Shown: positions 13,284 through 23,209 of the stretch, piece by piece | How positions within the stretch are numbered: position 1 is the first letter of the stretch | Layout: each line of letters begins with the position of its first letter | From: Acanthococcus lagerstroemiae | Taxonomy: Eukaryota; Arthropoda; Insecta; Hemiptera; Eriococcidae | Length of the DNA stretch: 64,000 bases | Direction of reading: 5' to 3' | NCBI GenBank assembly: GCA_031841125.1 | Contig: JAJSSI010000044.1 | Location: forward strand, 1-64,000 | Position numbers and translations under genes: made by a program | Notes under the pieces: generated by a model | Told to the model about the DNA's origin: nothing | What the model saw: only the letters and a program-made list of their open reading frames with translations | The model's database searches: none

Positions 13284-14444
13284 TTATTTTACAGTATAAG
13301 TTTTAATTACATTTTTTGGAGTAATTATTTGATTATTATATATAATATTTAAAAATTTTTCTGCTGTTATTAAATTTCTAATTTTTGATAATTTATTTAA
13401 TGATATTATTTCAATAATTTCATTATTTTCTTTTATTACTTCTAATAGTAATTTTTCAAGAGTTTTCTTTATTTTAAAATCTTCTTGAATATTTTCTACT
13501 ATTAATTCAATTAACGCTGATATATCATTATAAAATTCTAAAGGAGGATACTCGTCGAAATTTTCCAATATATTATTTTTGTTATTAAATGGAAATTCTT
13601 TATTTGAGTCTAATTCTATTTTGACTTTTTTAATTTTTTCAATATCATCTTCTGAATTTATTTTACAATACCTTGTTCCATAATTTTTAATATTATTATA
13701 ATTTTCAATACAATATTGTGGTCTCAAAAATTCAGACCATCCAAAATCTCCAAGTACAAAAAGATATCCCATATTTTTTACATAATAAGTTTTACTTCTA
13801 AATATATATTTCCAATATCCCCCTGGGACTATTTTTTTATAAAAAATATTTTCATCATAAATATCAGAATGAATAAATCCAAATATATGTTCAGTTGTAG
13901 CTAATGCTAAAGTTATTTGTAAAAGAATATTTTCTATTAATTCATTTGTTAAATATTTATGATTGTTTTTTAAAAAATTTTTTAAAGAACCGTCAAATTT
14001 TTCCATTATTATATTTAAAGTTCCCATATAATTATATTTATTATTTATTTCAAAAGACTTTGGAGTATTAGAATCGTATTTTACAGAATATAATAATGGA
14101 AAGTTCGGACATATATTATTTAATACTAAATCATTTAATTTTTTCATAATTAGAATTTCTTTAAAATTTCCTTTTTCCAATAATTTATATTGGTATAATT
14201 TTAAAGGAATTTCTTTCATTATTACACTATATTTTTTATTTAAAAGTTTTAGTATTGAAATAAATCCTGTTGATCCAGAATCAATATATAATATATTTTT
14301 ATTAAAAATAATTTCTTTATCTACAAATGACCAATTATTATTTAATATAATATTATTTTCAATATTTTGTAAAGGTATAATTTTTTGCATACTTTTAAAA
14401 ATTATCTTTCTTTTAAAAAGTTTTTTATTTTTAATAAGCACCAT
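13284..14444 (-). CDS. Haspin-like eukaryotic-type protein kinase, 386 aa (reference copy, copy 10)
   Basis: Predicted to transfer the ATP gamma-phosphate to protein Ser/Thr; the substrate is unknown. Seen: glycine loop GSTGF (57-61), invariant Lys in VIMKE (K77), candidate helix-C Glu E96, hinge near MEKFDGSL (147-154), catalytic HSDIYDEN (192-199; base D194, metal ligand N199), DFG (233-235) and an Asp-containing helix-F-like segment FYNDISALI (304-312). About 33 residues separate N199 from DFG, including GYWKY and YYVKNMGYLF. This insert, the helix before the catalytic loop and the missing APE motif resemble haspin. No signal peptide or membrane helix is seen. The C-terminal 130 residues are Lys/Glu/Ile/Asn-rich and helical. 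Start: Met1 follows an in-frame TAA by seven codons; Met19 is a possible alternative. Trp is always TGG and Gln never TAA. Palindrome at 13245-13272 lies downstream; small ORF at 14466-14615 upstream. Confidence 0.88.
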   Translation of the reverse strand: MVLIKNKKLFKRKIIFKSMQKIIPLQNIENNIILNNNWSFVDKEIIFNKNILYIDSGSTGFISILKLLNKKYSVIMKEIPLKLYQYKLLEKGNFKEILIMKKLNDLVLNNICPNFPLLYSVKYDSNTPKSFEINNKYNYMGTLNIIMEKFDGSLKNFLKNNHKYLTNELIENILLQITLALATTEHIFGFIHSDIYDENIFYKKIVPGGYWKYIFRSKTYYVKNMGYLFVLGDFGWSEFLRPQYCIENYNNIKNYGTRYCKINSEDDIEKIKKVKIELDSNKEFPFNNKNNILENFDEYPPLEFYNDISALIELIVENIQEDFKIKKTLEKLLLEVIKENNEIIEIISLNKLSKIRNLITAEKFLNIIYNNQIITPKNVIKTYTVK

Positions 14445-14465
14445 TACTGTTATATTTTTAATTTT

Positions 14466-14615
14466 TTAATAAAAGTTTTTCATTTTTTTTAATATATCAT
14501 CAAGAGAATTAATATATAAAATATCATCCATAATCATTTCATCATTTTTATTTTTTTTTTTATCAATATTAAAATTTATTTTTTTTCCTGGTATAACATT
14601 TTTTGTTTTAATCAT
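14466..14615 (-). CDS. Possible 49-aa small protein upstream of the kinase (one per spacer)
   Basis: ATG at 14615-14613 and TAA at 14468-14466. The product starts MIKTKNVIPGKK and ends LKKMKNFY; it is Lys/Asp/Asn-rich with no recognised domain. It lies 21 bp before the kinase ATG and in the same frame, so only that TAA and seven codons separate the two. It could be an upstream ORF that limits kinase translation, a separate small protein, or an N-terminal kinase extension cut off by a stop. An 11-base A run (coding strand) sits inside it, so its frame depends on that run being correctly called. The same ORF occurs at 1,418-bp steps to 62678-62827. Confidence 0.4.
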   Translation of the reverse strand: MIKTKNVIPGKKINFNIDKKKNKNDEMIMDDILYINSLDDILKKMKNFY

Positions 14616-14630
14616 TTTATATATTCTTCT

Positions 14631-14647
14631 ATTTATATAAAAAAATT
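14631..14647 (-). promoter_or_regulatory. TATA-like A+T stretch before the small ORF (weak candidate promoter)
   Basis: The minus strand reads a T run into TATATAAAT about 16 bp before the small-ORF ATG and about 190 bp before the kinase ATG. In DNA this A+T-rich such a match is expected by chance. I looked for the mimivirus early motif AAAATTGA in the spacer on the coding strand and did not find it. The candidate is present in every unit. Confidence 0.15.
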
Positions 14648-14701
14648 AATCAATGTTTTCATTTTTCTACTAAAAATTTTTAGTAGAAAATAAAATTTAG
14701 A

Positions 14702-15862
14702 TTATTTTACAGTATAAGTTTTAATTACATTTTTTGGAGTAATTATTTGATTATTATATATAATATTTAAAAATTTTTCTGCTGTTATTAAATTTCTAAT
14801 TTTTGATAATTTATTTAATGATATTATTTCAATAATTTCATTATTTTCTTTTATTACTTCTAATAGTAATTTTTCAAGAGTTTTCTTTATTTTAAAATCT
14901 TCTTGAATATTTTCTACTATTAATTCAATTAACGCTGATATATCATTATAAAATTCTAAAGGAGGATACTCGTCGAAATTTTCCAATATATTATTTTTGT
15001 TATTAAATGGAAATTCTTTATTTGAGTCTAATTCTATTTTGACTTTTTTAATTTTTTCAATATCATCTTCTGAATTTATTTTACAATACCTTGTTCCATA
15101 ATTTTTAATATTATTATAATTTTCAATACAATATTGTGGTCTCAAAAATTCAGACCATCCAAAATCTCCAAGTACAAAAAGATATCCCATATTTTTTACA
15201 TAATAAGTTTTACTTCTAAATATATATTTCCAATATCCCCCTGGGACTATTTTTTTATAAAAAATATTTTCATCATAAATATCAGAATGAATAAATCCAA
15301 ATATATGTTCAGTTGTAGCTAATGCTAAAGTTATTTGTAAAAGAATATTTTCTATTAATTCATTTGTTAAATATTTATGATTGTTTTTTAAAAAATTTTT
15401 TAAAGAACCGTCAAATTTTTCCATTATTATATTTAAAGTTCCCATATAATTATATTTATTATTTATTTCAAAAGACTTTGGAGTATTAGAATCGTATTTT
15501 ACAGAATATAATAATGGAAAGTTCGGACATATATTATTTAATACTAAATCATTTAATTTTTTCATAATTAGAATTTCTTTAAAATTTCCTTTTTCCAATA
15601 ATTTATATTGGTATAATTTTAAAGGAATTTCTTTCATTATTACACTATATTTTTTATTTAAAAGTTTTAGTATTGAAATAAATCCTGTTGATCCAGAATC
15701 AATATATAATATATTTTTATTAAAAATAATTTCTTTATCTACAAATGACCAATTATTATTTAATATAATATTATTTTCAATATTTTGTAAAGGTATAATT
15801 TTTTGCATACTTTTAAAAATTATCTTTCTTTTAAAAAGTTTTTTATTTTTAATAAGCACCAT
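14702..15862 (-). CDS. Haspin-like protein kinase, copy 11
   Basis: Complete; protein identical to the reference copy at 13284-14444. Palindrome 14663-14690; small ORF 15884-16033. Confidence 0.87.
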   Translation of the reverse strand: MVLIKNKKLFKRKIIFKSMQKIIPLQNIENNIILNNNWSFVDKEIIFNKNILYIDSGSTGFISILKLLNKKYSVIMKEIPLKLYQYKLLEKGNFKEILIMKKLNDLVLNNICPNFPLLYSVKYDSNTPKSFEINNKYNYMGTLNIIMEKFDGSLKNFLKNNHKYLTNELIENILLQITLALATTEHIFGFIHSDIYDENIFYKKIVPGGYWKYIFRSKTYYVKNMGYLFVLGDFGWSEFLRPQYCIENYNNIKNYGTRYCKINSEDDIEKIKKVKIELDSNKEFPFNNKNNILENFDEYPPLEFYNDISALIELIVENIQEDFKIKKTLEKLLLEVIKENNEIIEIISLNKLSKIRNLITAEKFLNIIYNNQIITPKNVIKTYTVK

Positions 15863-16119
15863 TACTGTTATATTTTTAATTTTTTAATAAAAGTTTTTCA
15901 TTTTTTTTAATATATCATCAAGAGAATTAATATATAAAATATCATCCATAATCATTTCATCATTTTTATTTTTTTTTTTATCAATATTAAAATTTATTTT
16001 TTTTCCTGGTATAACATTTTTTGTTTTAATCATTTTATATATTCTTCTATTTATATAAAAAAATTAATCAATGTTTTCATTTTTCTACTAAAAATTTTTA
16101 GTAGAAAATAAAATTTAGA

Positions 16120-17280
16120 TTATTTTACAGTATAAGTTTTAATTACATTTTTTGGAGTAATTATTTGATTATTATATATAATATTTAAAAATTTTTCTGC
16201 TGTTATTAAATTTCTAATTTTTGATAATTTATTTAATGATATTATTTCAATAATTTCATTATTTTCTTTTATTACTTCTAATAGTAATTTTTCAAGAGTT
16301 TTCTTTATTTTAAAATCTTCTTGAATATTTTCTACTATTAATTCAATTAACGCTGATATATCATTATAAAATTCTAAAGGAGGATACTCGTCGAAATTTT
16401 CCAATATATTATTTTTGTTATTAAATGGAAATTCTTTATTTGAGTCTAATTCTATTTTGACTTTTTTAATTTTTTCAATATCATCTTCTGAATTTATTTT
16501 ACAATACCTTGTTCCATAATTTTTAATATTATTATAATTTTCAATACAATATTGTGGTCTCAAAAATTCAGACCATCCAAAATCTCCAAGTACAAAAAGA
16601 TATCCCATATTTTTTACATAATAAGTTTTACTTCTAAATATATATTTCCAATATCCCCCTGGGACTATTTTTTTATAAAAAATATTTTCATCATAAATAT
16701 CAGAATGAATAAATCCAAATATATGTTCAGTTGTAGCTAATGCTAAAGTTATTTGTAAAAGAATATTTTCTATTAATTCATTTGTTAAATATTTATGATT
16801 GTTTTTTAAAAAATTTTTTAAAGAACCGTCAAATTTTTCCATTATTATATTTAAAGTTCCCATATAATTATATTTATTATTTATTTCAAAAGACTTTGGA
16901 GTATTAGAATCGTATTTTACAGAATATAATAATGGAAAGTTCGGACATATATTATTTAATACTAAATCATTTAATTTTTTCATAATTAGAATTTCTTTAA
17001 AATTTCCTTTTTCCAATAATTTATATTGGTATAATTTTAAAGGAATTTCTTTCATTATTACACTATATTTTTTATTTAAAAGTTTTAGTATTGAAATAAA
17101 TCCTGTTGATCCAGAATCAATATATAATATATTTTTATTAAAAATAATTTCTTTATCTACAAATGACCAATTATTATTTAATATAATATTATTTTCAATA
17201 TTTTGTAAAGGTATAATTTTTTGCATACTTTTAAAAATTATCTTTCTTTTAAAAAGTTTTTTATTTTTAATAAGCACCAT
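16120..17280 (-). CDS. Haspin-like protein kinase, copy 12
   Basis: Complete and identical in protein to the reference copy. Palindrome 16081-16108; small ORF 17302-17451. Confidence 0.87.
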   Translation of the reverse strand: MVLIKNKKLFKRKIIFKSMQKIIPLQNIENNIILNNNWSFVDKEIIFNKNILYIDSGSTGFISILKLLNKKYSVIMKEIPLKLYQYKLLEKGNFKEILIMKKLNDLVLNNICPNFPLLYSVKYDSNTPKSFEINNKYNYMGTLNIIMEKFDGSLKNFLKNNHKYLTNELIENILLQITLALATTEHIFGFIHSDIYDENIFYKKIVPGGYWKYIFRSKTYYVKNMGYLFVLGDFGWSEFLRPQYCIENYNNIKNYGTRYCKINSEDDIEKIKKVKIELDSNKEFPFNNKNNILENFDEYPPLEFYNDISALIELIVENIQEDFKIKKTLEKLLLEVIKENNEIIEIISLNKLSKIRNLITAEKFLNIIYNNQIITPKNVIKTYTVK

Positions 17281-17537
17281 TACTGTTATATTTTTAATTT
17301 TTTAATAAAAGTTTTTCATTTTTTTTAATATATCATCAAGAGAATTAATATATAAAATATCATCCATAATCATTTCATCATTTTTATTTTTTTTTTTATC
17401 AATATTAAAATTTATTTTTTTTCCTGGTATAACATTTTTTGTTTTAATCATTTTATATATTCTTCTATTTATATAAAAAAATTAATCAATGTTTTCATTT
17501 TTCTACTAAAAATTTTTAGTAGAAAATAAAATTTAGA

Positions 17538-18698
17538 TTATTTTACAGTATAAGTTTTAATTACATTTTTTGGAGTAATTATTTGATTATTATATATAAT
17601 ATTTAAAAATTTTTCTGCTGTTATTAAATTTCTAATTTTTGATAATTTATTTAATGATATTATTTCAATAATTTCATTATTTTCTTTTATTACTTCTAAT
17701 AGTAATTTTTCAAGAGTTTTCTTTATTTTAAAATCTTCTTGAATATTTTCTACTATTAATTCAATTAACGCTGATATATCATTATAAAATTCTAAAGGAG
17801 GATACTCGTCGAAATTTTCCAATATATTATTTTTGTTATTAAATGGAAATTCTTTATTTGAGTCTAATTCTATTTTGACTTTTTTAATTTTTTCAATATC
17901 ATCTTCTGAATTTATTTTACAATACCTTGTTCCATAATTTTTAATATTATTATAATTTTCAATACAATATTGTGGTCTCAAAAATTCAGACCATCCAAAA
18001 TCTCCAAGTACAAAAAGATATCCCATATTTTTTACATAATAAGTTTTACTTCTAAATATATATTTCCAATATCCCCCTGGGACTATTTTTTTATAAAAAA
18101 TATTTTCATCATAAATATCAGAATGAATAAATCCAAATATATGTTCAGTTGTAGCTAATGCTAAAGTTATTTGTAAAAGAATATTTTCTATTAATTCATT
18201 TGTTAAATATTTATGATTGTTTTTTAAAAAATTTTTTAAAGAACCGTCAAATTTTTCCATTATTATATTTAAAGTTCCCATATAATTATATTTATTATTT
18301 ATTTCAAAAGACTTTGGAGTATTAGAATCGTATTTTACAGAATATAATAATGGAAAGTTCGGACATATATTATTTAATACTAAATCATTTAATTTTTTCA
18401 TAATTAGAATTTCTTTAAAATTTCCTTTTTCCAATAATTTATATTGGTATAATTTTAAAGGAATTTCTTTCATTATTACACTATATTTTTTATTTAAAAG
18501 TTTTAGTATTGAAATAAATCCTGTTGATCCAGAATCAATATATAATATATTTTTATTAAAAATAATTTCTTTATCTACAAATGACCAATTATTATTTAAT
18601 ATAATATTATTTTCAATATTTTGTAAAGGTATAATTTTTTGCATACTTTTAAAAATTATCTTTCTTTTAAAAAGTTTTTTATTTTTAATAAGCACCAT
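17538..18698 (-). CDS. Haspin-like protein kinase, copy 13
   Basis: Complete and identical in protein to the reference copy. Palindrome 17499-17526; small ORF 18720-18869. Confidence 0.87.
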   Translation of the reverse strand: MVLIKNKKLFKRKIIFKSMQKIIPLQNIENNIILNNNWSFVDKEIIFNKNILYIDSGSTGFISILKLLNKKYSVIMKEIPLKLYQYKLLEKGNFKEILIMKKLNDLVLNNICPNFPLLYSVKYDSNTPKSFEINNKYNYMGTLNIIMEKFDGSLKNFLKNNHKYLTNELIENILLQITLALATTEHIFGFIHSDIYDENIFYKKIVPGGYWKYIFRSKTYYVKNMGYLFVLGDFGWSEFLRPQYCIENYNNIKNYGTRYCKINSEDDIEKIKKVKIELDSNKEFPFNNKNNILENFDEYPPLEFYNDISALIELIVENIQEDFKIKKTLEKLLLEVIKENNEIIEIISLNKLSKIRNLITAEKFLNIIYNNQIITPKNVIKTYTVK

Positions 18699-18955
18699 TA
18701 CTGTTATATTTTTAATTTTTTAATAAAAGTTTTTCATTTTTTTTAATATATCATCAAGAGAATTAATATATAAAATATCATCCATAATCATTTCATCATT
18801 TTTATTTTTTTTTTTATCAATATTAAAATTTATTTTTTTTCCTGGTATAACATTTTTTGTTTTAATCATTTTATATATTCTTCTATTTATATAAAAAAAT
18901 TAATCAATGTTTTCATTTTTCTACTAAAAATTTTTAGTAGAAAATAAAATTTAGA

Positions 18956-20116
18956 TTATTTTACAGTATAAGTTTTAATTACATTTTTTGGAGTAATTAT
19001 TTGATTATTATATATAATATTTAAAAATTTTTCTGCTGTTATTAAATTTCTAATTTTTGATAATTTATTTAATGATATTATTTCAATAATTTCATTATTT
19101 TCTTTTATTACTTCTAATAGTAATTTTTCAAGAGTTTTCTTTATTTTAAAATCTTCTTGAATATTTTCTACTATTAATTCAATTAACGCTGATATATCAT
19201 TATAAAATTCTAAAGGAGGATACTCGTCGAAATTTTCCAATATATTATTTTTGTTATTAAATGGAAATTCTTTATTTGAGTCTAATTCTATTTTGACTTT
19301 TTTAATTTTTTCAATATCATCTTCTGAATTTATTTTACAATACCTTGTTCCATAATTTTTAATATTATTATAATTTTCAATACAATATTGTGGTCTCAAA
19401 AATTCAGACCATCCAAAATCTCCAAGTACAAAAAGATATCCCATATTTTTTACATAATAAGTTTTACTTCTAAATATATATTTCCAATATCCCCCTGGGA
19501 CTATTTTTTTATAAAAAATATTTTCATCATAAATATCAGAATGAATAAATCCAAATATATGTTCAGTTGTAGCTAATGCTAAAGTTATTTGTAAAAGAAT
19601 ATTTTCTATTAATTCATTTGTTAAATATTTATGATTGTTTTTTAAAAAATTTTTTAAAGAACCGTCAAATTTTTCCATTATTATATTTAAAGTTCCCATA
19701 TAATTATATTTATTATTTATTTCAAAAGACTTTGGAGTATTAGAATCGTATTTTACAGAATATAATAATGGAAAGTTCGGACATATATTATTTAATACTA
19801 AATCATTTAATTTTTTCATAATTAGAATTTCTTTAAAATTTCCTTTTTCCAATAATTTATATTGGTATAATTTTAAAGGAATTTCTTTCATTATTACACT
19901 ATATTTTTTATTTAAAAGTTTTAGTATTGAAATAAATCCTGTTGATCCAGAATCAATATATAATATATTTTTATTAAAAATAATTTCTTTATCTACAAAT
20001 GACCAATTATTATTTAATATAATATTATTTTCAATATTTTGTAAAGGTATAATTTTTTGCATACTTTTAAAAATTATCTTTCTTTTAAAAAGTTTTTTAT
20101 TTTTAATAAGCACCAT
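18956..20116 (-). CDS. Haspin-like protein kinase, copy 14
   Basis: Complete and identical in protein to the reference copy. Palindrome 18917-18944; small ORF 20138-20287. Confidence 0.87.
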   Translation of the reverse strand: MVLIKNKKLFKRKIIFKSMQKIIPLQNIENNIILNNNWSFVDKEIIFNKNILYIDSGSTGFISILKLLNKKYSVIMKEIPLKLYQYKLLEKGNFKEILIMKKLNDLVLNNICPNFPLLYSVKYDSNTPKSFEINNKYNYMGTLNIIMEKFDGSLKNFLKNNHKYLTNELIENILLQITLALATTEHIFGFIHSDIYDENIFYKKIVPGGYWKYIFRSKTYYVKNMGYLFVLGDFGWSEFLRPQYCIENYNNIKNYGTRYCKINSEDDIEKIKKVKIELDSNKEFPFNNKNNILENFDEYPPLEFYNDISALIELIVENIQEDFKIKKTLEKLLLEVIKENNEIIEIISLNKLSKIRNLITAEKFLNIIYNNQIITPKNVIKTYTVK

Positions 20117-20373
20117 TACTGTTATATTTTTAATTTTTTAATAAAAGTTTTTCATTTTTTTTAATATATCATCAAGAGAATTAATATATAAAATATCATC
20201 CATAATCATTTCATCATTTTTATTTTTTTTTTTATCAATATTAAAATTTATTTTTTTTCCTGGTATAACATTTTTTGTTTTAATCATTTTATATATTCTT
20301 CTATTTATATAAAAAAATTAATCAATGTTTTCATTTTTCTACTAAAAATTTTTAGTAGAAAATAAAATTTAGA

Positions 20374-21534
20374 TTATTTTACAGTATAAGTTTTAATTAC
20401 ATTTTTTGGAGTAATTATTTGATTATTATATATAATATTTAAAAATTTTTCTGCTGTTATTAAATTTCTAATTTTTGATAATTTATTTAATGATATTATT
20501 TCAATAATTTCATTATTTTCTTTTATTACTTCTAATAGTAATTTTTCAAGAGTTTTCTTTATTTTAAAATCTTCTTGAATATTTTCTACTATTAATTCAA
20601 TTAACGCTGATATATCATTATAAAATTCTAAAGGAGGATACTCGTCGAAATTTTCCAATATATTATTTTTGTTATTAAATGGAAATTCTTTATTTGAGTC
20701 TAATTCTATTTTGACTTTTTTAATTTTTTCAATATCATCTTCTGAATTTATTTTACAATACCTTGTTCCATAATTTTTAATATTATTATAATTTTCAATA
20801 CAATATTGTGGTCTCAAAAATTCAGACCATCCAAAATCTCCAAGTACAAAAAGATATCCCATATTTTTTACATAATAAGTTTTACTTCTAAATATATATT
20901 TCCAATATCCCCCTGGGACTATTTTTTTATAAAAAATATTTTCATCATAAATATCAGAATGAATAAATCCAAATATATGTTCAGTTGTAGCTAATGCTAA
21001 AGTTATTTGTAAAAGAATATTTTCTATTAATTCATTTGTTAAATATTTATGATTGTTTTTTAAAAAATTTTTTAAAGAACCGTCAAATTTTTCCATTATT
21101 ATATTTAAAGTTCCCATATAATTATATTTATTATTTATTTCAAAAGACTTTGGAGTATTAGAATCGTATTTTACAGAATATAATAATGGAAAGTTCGGAC
21201 ATATATTATTTAATACTAAATCATTTAATTTTTTCATAATTAGAATTTCTTTAAAATTTCCTTTTTCCAATAATTTATATTGGTATAATTTTAAAGGAAT
21301 TTCTTTCATTATTACACTATATTTTTTATTTAAAAGTTTTAGTATTGAAATAAATCCTGTTGATCCAGAATCAATATATAATATATTTTTATTAAAAATA
21401 ATTTCTTTATCTACAAATGACCAATTATTATTTAATATAATATTATTTTCAATATTTTGTAAAGGTATAATTTTTTGCATACTTTTAAAAATTATCTTTC
21501 TTTTAAAAAGTTTTTTATTTTTAATAAGCACCAT
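20374..21534 (-). CDS. Haspin-like protein kinase, copy 15
   Basis: Complete and identical in protein to the reference copy. Palindrome 20335-20362; small ORF 21556-21705. Confidence 0.87.
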   Translation of the reverse strand: MVLIKNKKLFKRKIIFKSMQKIIPLQNIENNIILNNNWSFVDKEIIFNKNILYIDSGSTGFISILKLLNKKYSVIMKEIPLKLYQYKLLEKGNFKEILIMKKLNDLVLNNICPNFPLLYSVKYDSNTPKSFEINNKYNYMGTLNIIMEKFDGSLKNFLKNNHKYLTNELIENILLQITLALATTEHIFGFIHSDIYDENIFYKKIVPGGYWKYIFRSKTYYVKNMGYLFVLGDFGWSEFLRPQYCIENYNNIKNYGTRYCKINSEDDIEKIKKVKIELDSNKEFPFNNKNNILENFDEYPPLEFYNDISALIELIVENIQEDFKIKKTLEKLLLEVIKENNEIIEIISLNKLSKIRNLITAEKFLNIIYNNQIITPKNVIKTYTVK

Positions 21535-21791
21535 TACTGTTATATTTTTAATTTTTTAATAAAAGTTTTTCATTTTTTTTAATATATCATCAAGAGAATT
21601 AATATATAAAATATCATCCATAATCATTTCATCATTTTTATTTTTTTTTTTATCAATATTAAAATTTATTTTTTTTCCTGGTATAACATTTTTTGTTTTA
21701 ATCATTTTATATATTCTTCTATTTATATAAAAAAATTAATCAATGTTTTCATTTTTCTACTAAAAATTTTTAGTAGAAAATAAAATTTAGA

Positions 21792-22952
21792 TTATTTTAC
21801 AGTATAAGTTTTAATTACATTTTTTGGAGTAATTATTTGATTATTATATATAATATTTAAAAATTTTTCTGCTGTTATTAAATTTCTAATTTTTGATAAT
21901 TTATTTAATGATATTATTTCAATAATTTCATTATTTTCTTTTATTACTTCTAATAGTAATTTTTCAAGAGTTTTCTTTATTTTAAAATCTTCTTGAATAT
22001 TTTCTACTATTAATTCAATTAACGCTGATATATCATTATAAAATTCTAAAGGAGGATACTCGTCGAAATTTTCCAATATATTATTTTTGTTATTAAATGG
22101 AAATTCTTTATTTGAGTCTAATTCTATTTTGACTTTTTTAATTTTTTCAATATCATCTTCTGAATTTATTTTACAATACCTTGTTCCATAATTTTTAATA
22201 TTATTATAATTTTCAATACAATATTGTGGTCTCAAAAATTCAGACCATCCAAAATCTCCAAGTACAAAAAGATATCCCATATTTTTTACATAATAAGTTT
22301 TACTTCTAAATATATATTTCCAATATCCCCCTGGGACTATTTTTTTATAAAAAATATTTTCATCATAAATATCAGAATGAATAAATCCAAATATATGTTC
22401 AGTTGTAGCTAATGCTAAAGTTATTTGTAAAAGAATATTTTCTATTAATTCATTTGTTAAATATTTATGATTGTTTTTTAAAAAATTTTTTAAAGAACCG
22501 TCAAATTTTTCCATTATTATATTTAAAGTTCCCATATAATTATATTTATTATTTATTTCAAAAGACTTTGGAGTATTAGAATCGTATTTTACAGAATATA
22601 ATAATGGAAAGTTCGGACATATATTATTTAATACTAAATCATTTAATTTTTTCATAATTAGAATTTCTTTAAAATTTCCTTTTTCCAATAATTTATATTG
22701 GTATAATTTTAAAGGAATTTCTTTCATTATTACACTATATTTTTTATTTAAAAGTTTTAGTATTGAAATAAATCCTGTTGATCCAGAATCAATATATAAT
22801 ATATTTTTATTAAAAATAATTTCTTTATCTACAAATGACCAATTATTATTTAATATAATATTATTTTCAATATTTTGTAAAGGTATAATTTTTTGCATAC
22901 TTTTAAAAATTATCTTTCTTTTAAAAAGTTTTTTATTTTTAATAAGCACCAT
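21792..22952 (-). CDS. Haspin-like protein kinase, copy 16
   Basis: Complete and identical in protein to the reference copy. Palindrome 21753-21780; small ORF 22974-23123. Confidence 0.87.
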   Translation of the reverse strand: MVLIKNKKLFKRKIIFKSMQKIIPLQNIENNIILNNNWSFVDKEIIFNKNILYIDSGSTGFISILKLLNKKYSVIMKEIPLKLYQYKLLEKGNFKEILIMKKLNDLVLNNICPNFPLLYSVKYDSNTPKSFEINNKYNYMGTLNIIMEKFDGSLKNFLKNNHKYLTNELIENILLQITLALATTEHIFGFIHSDIYDENIFYKKIVPGGYWKYIFRSKTYYVKNMGYLFVLGDFGWSEFLRPQYCIENYNNIKNYGTRYCKINSEDDIEKIKKVKIELDSNKEFPFNNKNNILENFDEYPPLEFYNDISALIELIVENIQEDFKIKKTLEKLLLEVIKENNEIIEIISLNKLSKIRNLITAEKFLNIIYNNQIITPKNVIKTYTVK

Positions 22953-23209
22953 TACTGTTATATTTTTAATTTTTTAATAAAAGTTTTTCATTTTTTTTAA
23001 TATATCATCAAGAGAATTAATATATAAAATATCATCCATAATCATTTCATCATTTTTATTTTTTTTTTTATCAATATTAAAATTTATTTTTTTTCCTGGT
23101 ATAACATTTTTTGTTTTAATCATTTTATATATTCTTCTATTTATATAAAAAAATTAATCAATGTTTTCATTTTTCTACTAAAAATTTTTAGTAGAAAATA
23201 AAATTTAGA

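Larger units (their letters stand above)
13284..14701 (-). repeat. Reference repeat unit (1,418 bp): kinase gene plus 257-bp spacer
   Basis: This is the first unit with no detectable error and serves as the consensus. Gene 13284-14444 is followed on the right by spacer 14445-14701. The spacer holds a 49-codon ORF (14466-14615), a TATA-like A+T stretch (about 14631-14647) and a 28-bp palindrome (14663-14690) that belongs to the 3' end of the next gene to the right. The phase chosen for the unit is arbitrary. Confidence 0.95.

Noticed and set aside
13716..13904. A 62-codon plus-strand ORF recurring in every unit (for example 13716-13904)
   Set aside because: It lies wholly antisense within the kinase gene, over the catalytic-loop to DFG region. 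Its recurrence simply follows from the identity of the units, and its composition is what the complement of the kinase codons would give.
14445..14701. tRNA or other structured RNA gene in the spacer
   Set aside because: No cloverleaf, G+C-rich stem or conserved RNA motif is visible; the spacer is almost all A and T apart from the small ORF and the palindrome.
14445..14701. Mimivirus early promoter AAAATTGA
   Set aside because: I read the spacer on the coding strand and found no exact match; near matches are expected by chance at this base composition.
14612..16033. If TAA were a sense codon, the whole unit would be one ORF from ATG 16033 to TGA 14612, overlapping the next ATG by ATGA
   Set aside because: The 386-codon kinase has no in-frame TAA or TAG and encodes its seven Gln residues without TAA, which is not expected under a ciliate-type code in such A+T-rich DNA. 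The long ORF follows from TGA being rare at this composition.
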